In this document: positions 58,497 to 64,000 of the stretch, piece by piece
Layout: every line of letters starts with the position of its first letter
How positions within the stretch are numbered: the stretch's first letter is position 1
From: Dactylosporangium sp. AC04546
Lineage (GTDB): Bacteria > Actinomycetota > Actinomycetes > Mycobacteriales > Micromonosporaceae
Direction: 5' to 3'
DNA: 64,000 nucleotides
Assembly (NCBI RefSeq): GCF_022095675.1
Contig: NZ_JAHYSG010000072.1
Span: 1-64,000 of the forward strand
The notes under the pieces: model-generated
What the model was told of the DNA's origin: nothing
The model's database searches: none
What the model saw: only the letters and a program-made list of their open reading frames with translations
Made by a program: the position numbers and the translations under genes

Positions 58497-59507
58497 TCAG
58501 TTGTCCGGGTTGCCGTCGAGGGCGGCCCGCTCCGCCGGCGACAGGCCCGCCACGGCGGCCTCGCGGGTCGCGGCCAGCTGCTTCTCGAGCTCGGCGATCC
58601 GGGCGGCCTGCCGTGCGAGCAGGCCCGTCACGTCGGCGGACCGCTCGTCGATCCGGGCCAGGATCACGGCGACGTCGAAGTTGCCGCTGCCGGCCTGGGC
58701 GAGCGCGGTCAGCGCGGTGAGCATGTCCTGCTCGCGCAGCGCGGACGCGGCCAGCGCCGCCTCGATGGCGCCGAGACGCGCGATGACCTGCTTGAACGGG
58801 GGCGGGAAGTGGAACCGGTCGCTGGGTCGGCCCGTGTCCGGCGTGTTGGGGTCCATCTGGGCGGCGATCCACTCCCAGATGTCCTTCTCCTGTTCCTCGC
58901 TGAGCGCCATGAACAGCCTCCTGGTGGTGACGGCGGTGAGCGGAACATTGGCCACGGCGGCCCGCATGATCTGCAGCAGCCGCTTGAGCGTCCGCTGCAT
59001 GAGCGGCGTTGCGAGGGTGTCTCGCCAGAACTCGTAGTGGGTGTGCCACAGCACGGTGTCCGTGCTGGCGATGACGCCCGCCTCCGGGTGCAGCGAGTCG
59101 TACCGCCGCTTGACCTTGCCGTCCGGCGTGAAGTTGACCGCCCGGAGCGCGCCCAGCTCAGGGTCACGCGCCTGCATCTGCGCCACGATCATGTTGTTGT
59201 GCCGGATCCACGCCGCCCGGCCGCCGCGCGGCCAGTTGTCCGGGCCGTCCACCGCCGCGGAACGGTCGTCGATGGCGTTGCGGTCCCGGGCCTGCCGGGC
59301 CGAATAGTCCTCCCGTGAGCTGCCCACGTTGGCGGTGCGCGGCGGGTGGAACCGGCCGATGCGAACCAGGTCGGTCAGGCCGCAGTGATACCCGCCGCCT
59401 TCGAGGTGGTCCTGATCCGGCAACATGCCGAAGTCGGCCACCGGGTTGCCGGTGATGGCGGCGGCATCCCGGCGGAATTGGTCGAGGTCCGGCGACTTGA
59501 CGGCCAC
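58497..59507 (-). CDS. Phage-type M15-like peptidase domain with coiled-coil tail
   Basis: A 336-residue protein. Residues about 30-165 match a phage-associated hydrolase domain: GGGYHCG, DYSARQARDRN with Asp, a FTPDGKVKRRYDSL strand and HTHYEFWRD, giving the His-Asp-HxH zinc pattern of M15/DD-peptidase-fold proteins. Residues about 200-330 are helical and partly coiled coil. GTG 59507 follows GAGGAGG. No other phage gene is nearby, so this is a domesticated or stray cargo gene. Peptidoglycan or other peptide hydrolysis is inferred. Confidence 0.6.
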   Translation of the reverse strand: MAVKSPDLDQFRRDAAAITGNPVADFGMLPDQDHLEGGGYHCGLTDLVRIGRFHPPRTANVGSSREDYSARQARDRNAIDDRSAAVDGPDNWPRGGRAAWIRHNNMIVAQMQARDPELGALRAVNFTPDGKVKRRYDSLHPEAGVIASTDTVLWHTHYEFWRDTLATPLMQRTLKRLLQIMRAAVANVPLTAVTTRRLFMALSEEQEKDIWEWIAAQMDPNTPDTGRPSDRFHFPPPFKQVIARLGAIEAALAASALREQDMLTALTALAQAGSGNFDVAVILARIDERSADVTGLLARQAARIAELEKQLAATREAAVAGLSPAERAALDGNPDN

Positions 59508-59667
59508 GGCTACCTCCTCAGCCCCCGGTCAACTCCAGGAAGCTGCCGTCCAGCACCTGCGTGTTCACCGCGGTCGCGACGTTCTGCGACCATCAGGTTC
59601 CCGCGCGTACCTGCCGTGATCCAGGTGCCTGTCATGAAGGCGACCGTGCGGTGGACCGATCGGATGA

Positions 59668-60630
59668 CTACGGGGCCAGCACGATCCGGCCGAACACCTC
59701 GCCGGCGTCCATCTTCTGGTGCGCCAGCACAGCGCGTTGCAGCGGCAGGACTTCGTGGACCACCGTGTGGAGCTCGCCACGGGCCGCGGCGGCGAACTGG
59801 GCCGTCCGCACGGCGCGCCGGGCGGGCTCGGGAACCGTCGCGGCGCTGAAGGTGGCGACGGACATCGACTTCTGGAACGCGGCCGTCAGCCTCGTGCCGA
59901 AGTCGGCCGGAGGCTGGCCCCCGACCGCGCCGACGACCACGAGCCGGCCGTTGGGATTGAGCCTGTCGATGAACGAGGGCAGGTCGCCGCCCGCTACGAC
60001 GTCGATGATGACATCGAAGCCGGTGGGATCGGCCGGCCCTCCTGCTCCCGAGCGGTCCAGCACGTGGGTCGCGCCGAGGTCGCGCAGCCGACGGCCACGC
60101 TCGGGGGAGGAGGTGGTGACCGCCACGGCGCCGGCACCGTCGCGGGCCGCGAGCTGGACCGTCATGATCCCTATGCTGCCGGCGGCGCCGCGCACCAGCA
60201 CGGTCTCGCCCGGCTTGAGATGAGCATGGGCAAGACCGAAGTGGGCCACGACACCGGAGCTCCCGAGCGTCACGGCCTGGACGGCGGACAGGGCCGCCGG
60301 GAGGGGGAGGATCTCCTCGATCGGCGCGATCGCCTGCTCGACGTAGCCCCCGCCAGTGCCGGTGAACGCCCACACGCGCTGCCCGACCCATACGGGGTCG
60401 ACGCCGTCGCCCACCGCCGTCACCGTCCCCGCCACCTCGCCGCCCGGGATGTGACCCTCCCGGAAGCCGTAGGCGGCGAGCGCACCGCTCCGGATCAGGA
60501 CGTCGACGCCTCCGACGCCGATCGCCTCACTGGCGATCAGCACCTGCCCCGGAGCGGGAAAAGGGTCGGGGACGTCGATGACCGCCAGCCCCCCGGGGCC
60601 TCCGAACTCGTCGATCGCGACTGCCTTCAT
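59668..60630 (-). CDS. Quinone oxidoreductase-like zinc-free MDR dehydrogenase
   Basis: A 320-residue medium-chain reductase of the QOR type. The N-terminus has the GroES-like fold (VLIASEAIGVGGVDVLIRSG, GGEVAGTVTAVGDGV), and the NADPH motif is VRGAAGSIG (about residues 150-158), followed by ATHVLDRSG. The Cys/His zinc ligands of alcohol dehydrogenases are missing. ATG 60630 has GGAGG 6 bases upstream. Divergent from a TetR gene across a perfect palindrome, which suggests TetR control, commonly in response to quinones or electrophiles. Confidence 0.9.
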   Translation of the reverse strand: MKAVAIDEFGGPGGLAVIDVPDPFPAPGQVLIASEAIGVGGVDVLIRSGALAAYGFREGHIPGGEVAGTVTAVGDGVDPVWVGQRVWAFTGTGGGYVEQAIAPIEEILPLPAALSAVQAVTLGSSGVVAHFGLAHAHLKPGETVLVRGAAGSIGIMTVQLAARDGAGAVAVTTSSPERGRRLRDLGATHVLDRSGAGGPADPTGFDVIIDVVAGGDLPSFIDRLNPNGRLVVVGAVGGQPPADFGTRLTAAFQKSMSVATFSAATVPEPARRAVRTAQFAAAARGELHTVVHEVLPLQRAVLAHQKMDAGEVFGRIVLAP

Positions 60631-60672
60631 TGCTGTCCTCCGTAGGGCGACCTGGTGCCTCGGCACGCTAGT

Positions 60673-60686
60673 GGACGCCGGCGTCC
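60673..60686. promoter_or_regulatory. TetR-type operator palindrome
   Basis: GGACGCCGGCGTCC is a perfect 14-bp palindrome midway between the divergent oxidoreductase and tetR starts. TAAAGT (60694-60699) is a possible -10 for tetR, only 6 bases from its GTG, implying a near-leaderless mRNA, so the palindrome would fall over its -35 region. Confidence 0.65.
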
Positions 60687-60705
60687 GTTTCGGTAAAGTG
60701 AGAGC

Positions 60706-61275
60706 GTGGCGGACCATTTGCCTCAGACGCTGCGCTCGGACGCGCTGGACAACCGGGTGCGCATTCTCGAGGTGGCCCGGGCGGTGTTCGCCGCCGATGG
60801 GCTGGACGTGCCGATGCGCGAGGTGGCCCGGCGCGCCGGGGTCGGCCCCGCCACCCTGTATCGCCACTTCCCCACCAAACAGGCACTGGCCACCGAGGCC
60901 TTCGCCGAGCAGATGCACGCGTGCCACGCCATCGTCGAGGAGGGACTCGCCGACCCGGATCCGTGGCGCGGCCTGTGCCTGGTGATCGAGACGCTCTGCG
61001 AGCTGCACGCCCGGAACCGGGGATTCACCGCGGCGTTCACCTCGGCGTTCCCGCACGCGGTGGATCTCGCCGCCGGGCGCGAACGCGCGCTCACGCTGCT
61101 CGCCGAGCTTGCGCGCCGAGCCAAGGACACCGGCCGCCTGCGGCCCGACTTCGTCCTGGACGACCTTGTCCTCGTGCTGATGGCGAACGGCGGCCTGCAC
61201 GCCACGTCGACGAACGCCCGGGTCGCTGCCTCCCGCCGCTTCGCCGCGCTCGCGATCAGGGCGTTTCAGGCCTGA
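60706..61275 (+). CDS. TetR-family transcriptional regulator
   Basis: A 189-residue repressor. The HTH spans residues about 17-62 (NRVRILEVARAVFAADGLDVPMREVARRAGVGPATLYRHFPTK), with the helical ligand domain following. Divergent from the quinone oxidoreductase with the 14-bp palindrome between. It likely represses both genes until it binds a ligand. Confidence 0.92.
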   Translation: MADHLPQTLRSDALDNRVRILEVARAVFAADGLDVPMREVARRAGVGPATLYRHFPTKQALATEAFAEQMHACHAIVEEGLADPDPWRGLCLVIETLCELHARNRGFTAAFTSAFPHAVDLAAGRERALTLLAELARRAKDTGRLRPDFVLDDLVLVLMANGGLHATSTNARVAASRRFAALAIRAFQA

Positions 61276-61300
61276 TCGGCGGTCACCGGGCGCGGCCGGC

Positions 61301-62977
61301 TCAGCGGCGGGCGAGCCAGGCCCGCAGGTTGCCGATCCACAGCGCCACGGCGCTCGCGGCCAGCAGCGCGGCCACGGTGAGGCGCCAGTGGCGGGCCACG
61401 GTCTCGACGACCGTCCAGCCGGCCAGCAGTACCGCGGCCGTCACGAACGCGCGCCGCAGCAGCCGCAGGAGCCGGGCGCGGGCCGCGGCCTCGACCGCGA
61501 CGAGCACCGCGAGCAGCGCGACGATCGACCAGAACACGCCGAACGGCGGGCTGAACACGATGAGTGCGGCTCCACCGAGCACGACCGACGCCGACGCCGC
61601 CGACCACAGCAGCAGGAACCGGCGCCGACCCACCCGCTCGGCCGGCGACGGCAGCCGGCGCTCCGGCGGGGCCGCGGGCGCGGGCGGCGGCGGGCCGTCC
61701 TCGAGCGCCGTCCGCTCGGCCTGAAGGCGTTGGAGCTCGGGGTCGGCGCGGGTGCCGGTGGGGCGGCCCATCGCCCTGGTGCCGGCGCTGCTGCGGCGGA
61801 TCTCCCCGCGGTACCGCTGGATCAGCCGGACGACCTCATGCAACCGCTCGTCGGCGGCGGTGCCCGGGTCCGGGCCCTCGGCGTCGAGCCCGGCCCAGGT
61901 GACCGGGTAGGCCCAGGACGCGCGCACCGAACCGTCGCGCTCGTAGCGGGGGCCGGCCGGTGCCCGCTCGCCGCCGAAGCGGTCCTCGGTGTCCAGGCCC
62001 CACAGGCCGCGGTACGCGCGGACCCAGGGGGTGTCGTCGTCGACCAGGACGGGCGTCCACGCGTGCCGCTCACCGGGGCCGATGCCCGGGCCGTCGCCGC
62101 GGTGGTAGTCCAGGAACGGCAGGCCGAGACCCGGGCCCGGCCCGTCGGCGGAGCGCGGCGCCACCAGCCGGCGGGCCGACCGCCACCAGCGCCCGACCGC
62201 CTCGAGCCAGGGCCAGGTGACCGCGGTGACGTAGTCGCCGGGTGCGTAGGCGCCCGCGTGCGAGCCGGCGCCGGCGTAGACGACGGGATGGTCGCCGACC
62301 CGTTCCAGGCGCGGGTCGTCCCAGCGCCGGCGCAGCTGGGGGCCGGGCTTGTCGTGCGAGGAGAACACCACCCAGGCCGGGCTCCCGCCGTCCTCGGTGA
62401 CGAACACGGTGACCTGCTCCCAGTCGGCCTCGTGGTCGTTGACCCCGCCGAACGTGGAGCGCCAGTCGTTCATGGCGTAGAAGAACCAGTACTGCAGCAC
62501 CAGGTAGCCGCCGTCGCGGCTGACCCGTCCGTAGTACGGGCGGACGTCCGGCGAGGCGCGCCCCTCGTACTCCACGTGGGCCGCGGCCCGCGTGCCGCCC
62601 GGCACGGCGCCGCGCAGGAGCAGCGACAGCCGCAACGCGGCGTCGACCAGCCGCGCCGCCAGGCCGACGGCGGCGAACCGGTCGCCGGGCCGGATGGCGT
62701 TGCCGGCCTGGGCCTTCCGCCACCGGCGGTACGCCGCTCCGCGCAGCGGCCGCTCCACGTACCGCAGGTACAGCACCTCGCCGCGGTGCCGCTCGCCGCA
62801 CTCGGCGAGCATGGCGGCGTCCAGCCCACCGGCCGGCACGAGGCACTCGGCGGGCCCGCCACGCCACAGCGCGGCCCGGGCCAGGAACCCGTCCACGTGC
62901 GTGGGCAGGAACAGCTCGCCCGCGGTGTACCGGATCACCGGCTCGTAGCGGGTGAGCAGCCGCAGTTCGTCGGACAT
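61301..62977 (-). CDS. Vps62-like membrane protein
   Basis: A 558-residue protein. Residues about 130-300 match the Vps62/DUF946 domain, with the core QYWFFYAMNDWRSTFGGVNDHEADWEQVTVFV and SSHAGAYAPGDY (GxHEGDWE-type motif). Residues about 450-550 contain four hydrophobic helices (FLLLWSAASASVVLGG, FWSIVALLAVLVAVEAAA and two more), so it is a C-terminally anchored cytoplasmic or surface protein. A Pro-rich linker joins them. Function is not established for bacterial members. ATG 62977 gives the family-like start SDELRLLTRYEPVIRY. Confidence 0.75.
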   Translation of the reverse strand: MSDELRLLTRYEPVIRYTAGELFLPTHVDGFLARAALWRGGPAECLVPAGGLDAAMLAECGERHRGEVLYLRYVERPLRGAAYRRWRKAQAGNAIRPGDRFAAVGLAARLVDAALRLSLLLRGAVPGGTRAAAHVEYEGRASPDVRPYYGRVSRDGGYLVLQYWFFYAMNDWRSTFGGVNDHEADWEQVTVFVTEDGGSPAWVVFSSHDKPGPQLRRRWDDPRLERVGDHPVVYAGAGSHAGAYAPGDYVTAVTWPWLEAVGRWWRSARRLVAPRSADGPGPGLGLPFLDYHRGDGPGIGPGERHAWTPVLVDDDTPWVRAYRGLWGLDTEDRFGGERAPAGPRYERDGSVRASWAYPVTWAGLDAEGPDPGTAADERLHEVVRLIQRYRGEIRRSSAGTRAMGRPTGTRADPELQRLQAERTALEDGPPPPAPAAPPERRLPSPAERVGRRRFLLLWSAASASVVLGGAALIVFSPPFGVFWSIVALLAVLVAVEAAARARLLRLLRRAFVTAAVLLAGWTVVETVARHWRLTVAALLAASAVALWIGNLRAWLARR

Positions 62978-63076
62978 CGCTCGGCGGTACCCCGGACGGC
63001 ACCCCGCGACGGGTGAGCATCCGGGTGGTCGGCCGCGCCGCGCGGTTGCGCCCCCGGCGGCGGGTAGCCCAGTCGT

Positions 63077-63550
63077 GTGATGCGCAGCATGCTCGCCGGC
63101 GCGGCGGCCGGCGCCGCTGGGACGACCGCCCTGAACGCCGTCGGCTACGCCGACATGGTCTGGCGCGGGCGGGCCGCCTCGCATGTGCCCGAGGAGACCG
63201 TCGAGGCGCTCGCCGAGCGGGCCCACGTGTCGGTGCCGGGCGACGGCGACGCCCGCGAGCACCGCCTGGCCGGCCTGGGTGCCCTGTCGGGCATCCTGAC
63301 CGGTGTCGGCATCGGCGCGCTGGTCGGTTCCGTGCACGGCCGCGGTGCCCGCCCGCCGGGGGTGCTCGGCGCCGCGCTCGCCGGTGCGGCCGCGATGGCG
63401 GCGACGGACGGCACCATGGCCGCGGTCAAGGTGACCGACCCGCGCAAGTGGTCGTTCGAGGCATGGGTGTCGGACGTGCTGCCGCACCTGGCGTACGGCG
63501 CCGTCACCTATGCCGTCCTCACCGTTCTGGACCGCCGCCCTTCTCGGTAG
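63077..63550 (+). CDS. Gly/Ala-rich membrane hypothetical protein
   Basis: A 157-residue protein with three or four glycine-rich hydrophobic segments (LAGAAAGAAGTTALNAVGYADM, LSGILTGVGIGALVG, LGAALAGAAAMAATDG, LAYGAVTYAVLTVL) typical of glycine-zipper membrane proteins. GTG 63077 and ATG 63080 are both possible. Divergent from the Vps62-like gene and followed by a strong terminator. Possible role in membrane structure; not assigned. Confidence 0.65.
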   Translation: MMRSMLAGAAAGAAGTTALNAVGYADMVWRGRAASHVPEETVEALAERAHVSVPGDGDAREHRLAGLGALSGILTGVGIGALVGSVHGRGARPPGVLGAALAGAAAMAATDGTMAAVKVTDPRKWSFEAWVSDVLPHLAYGAVTYAVLTVLDRRPSR

Positions 63551-63552
63551 GC

Positions 63553-63580
63553 GCGGCGCCGGCCTGATGGCCGACGCCGC
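63553..63580. terminator. Bidirectional hairpin terminator
   Basis: GCGGCGCCGGCC (63553-63564) pairs with GGCCGACGCCGC (63569-63580), one mismatch, TGAT tetraloop, immediately after the plus-strand stop and 12 bases before the end of the convergent gene. Confidence 0.65.
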
Positions 63581-63592
63581 TCCCGGGCGCGG

Positions 63593-64000
63593 TCAGGCGA
63601 CCGTGGTGAACCTCCACTGCTGGTTGGTGCCGCCGTGGCAGGTCCACTGCAGCAGGCGTGCGCCGTCGGCGGTGGAGTTGCCGTTGACGTCGATGCACAG
63701 GCCGCTGTTGACGTTTTTCACGGTGTACACGCCCGCCGTGGCGGTGGGTGTGACGGTGAACTTCTGGTTGTTGCCGTTGTTGCAGGTCCACTGCTGCAGG
63801 AACGCGCCCGCGGCGGTGGAGCTGTCGGTGATGTCCAGGCACTTGCCGCTGTGGACGGCCCGCAGGTAGACGGCGCCGCCGCCGGCGTCCACCGCCTGCC
63901 ACTTCTGGTTGTTGCCGCCGGTCGGCGCCCACTGGATGATCTGCGCGGCGTCGGCGGTGGACACGCCGTTGACGTCCACCAGCTTGCCGCTGTGCTGCGC
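63593..64000 (-). CDS. Ricin-type beta-trefoil lectin (CBM13) protein, 3' part
   Basis: The C-terminal 135 residues of a protein whose start lies beyond the window. Three QxW-type units are visible (NNQKW, NNQKF, TNQQW), each in a GKCLDI/GLCIDVNGNST repeat with Cys pairs, which is the beta-trefoil carbohydrate-binding module of family 13. In actinobacteria this module usually ends a secreted glycoside hydrolase, lyase or esterase; the catalytic part, if any, is upstream of base 64000. Fits the polysaccharide theme of the window. Confidence 0.9.
   Translation of the reverse strand, partial: AQHSGKLVDVNGVSTADAAQIIQWAPTGGNNQKWQAVDAGGGAVYLRAVHSGKCLDITDSSTAAGAFLQQWTCNNGNNQKFTVTPTATAGVYTVKNVNSGLCIDVNGNSTADGARLLQWTCHGGTNQQWRFTTVA

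Noticed and set aside
1..64000. CRISPR array, insertion sequence or integrase
   Set aside because: No regularly spaced direct repeats and no transposase or recombinase frame were seen on either strand.

Overview
The window is very GC-rich, with GTG starts and GC-loaded third codon positions almost throughout. It encodes Tat/lipoprotein exports, a SigE-like sigma factor, F420-type (LLM) oxidoreductases, an AfsR-type BTAD regulator, PucR and MmyB-type XRE regulators, and conservon-like roadblock/GTPase genes. Together these indicate a filamentous actinobacterium; Micromonosporaceae is my best guess (inference). I see no intact insertion sequence, integrase, CRISPR array, intact tRNA or rRNA, so this reads as chromosomal arm-like DNA rich in accessory genes, with several visible scars of gene decay.

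Layout. 1-4.5 kb: a tightly coupled five-gene catabolic operon (SDR, two-domain dimeric alpha+beta barrel protein, metallo-beta-lactamase hydrolase, 2-hydroxyacid dehydrogenase, cyclase-family hydrolase), convergent with an MFS exporter. 5.7-7.3 kb: a GNAT acetyltransferase coupled to a stand-alone second infA (IF-1). 7.4-10.6 kb: an amidohydrolase, two abutting gene fragments (adenylate kinase-like and MalT/LuxR-like) and an acyl-CoA carboxylase carboxyltransferase. 10.6-16.3 kb: an arabinose-oligosaccharide locus (GH51 arabinofuranosidase, sugar ABC transporter, divergent LacI regulator with a double operator). 16.3-25 kb: POT peptide transporter, sigma factor with a membrane HAF-repeat partner, PLP enzyme, DIP1984 protein, a membrane-anchored IF-1-like protein, a YcaC-like hydrolase, a decayed hydrolase and a membrane zinc peptidase. 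25-34 kb: RidA, a stand-alone LanC-like protein with a CCG zinc motif, a secreted hydrolase behind an inverted-repeat operator, a gene split by an in-frame TGA, epoxide hydrolase, LLM/ABM pair with XRE regulator, an orphan L7/L12 C-terminal domain. 34-40.5 kb: patatin with a membrane insert, DoxX, VOC, macrodomain and PucR genes on the minus strand. 40.6-43.2 kb: a mymA-like monooxygenase operon whose third gene (SDR) is cut off by a pectate-lyase-type gene. 44.9-47.9 kb: btuFCD behind a cobalamin riboswitch. 48-54 kb: nitronate monooxygenase, class II amidotransferase, secreted protein and an AfsR-like regulator. 54.3-57.6 kb: a roadblock-protoglobin pair facing a hypothetical-GTPase-roadblock operon. 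58-64 kb: coiled-coil membrane protein, M15-like hydrolase, quinone oxidoreductase with TetR, Vps62-like membrane protein and a ricin-lectin protein that runs off the window.

How they fit. The GH51, the PL9-like enzyme and the ricin-lectin protein suggest plant-polysaccharide (arabinan/pectin) use. The riboswitch identifies the 45-47.7 kb ABC system as corrinoid uptake. The most unusual set is 54.3-57.6 kb: two roadblock/LC7 proteins, a Ras-like GTPase and a predicted haem protoglobin without the histidine kinase and DUF742 of classical conservons. It could be a gas- or redox-responsive GTPase switch; that function is inference from domain content and gene layout.
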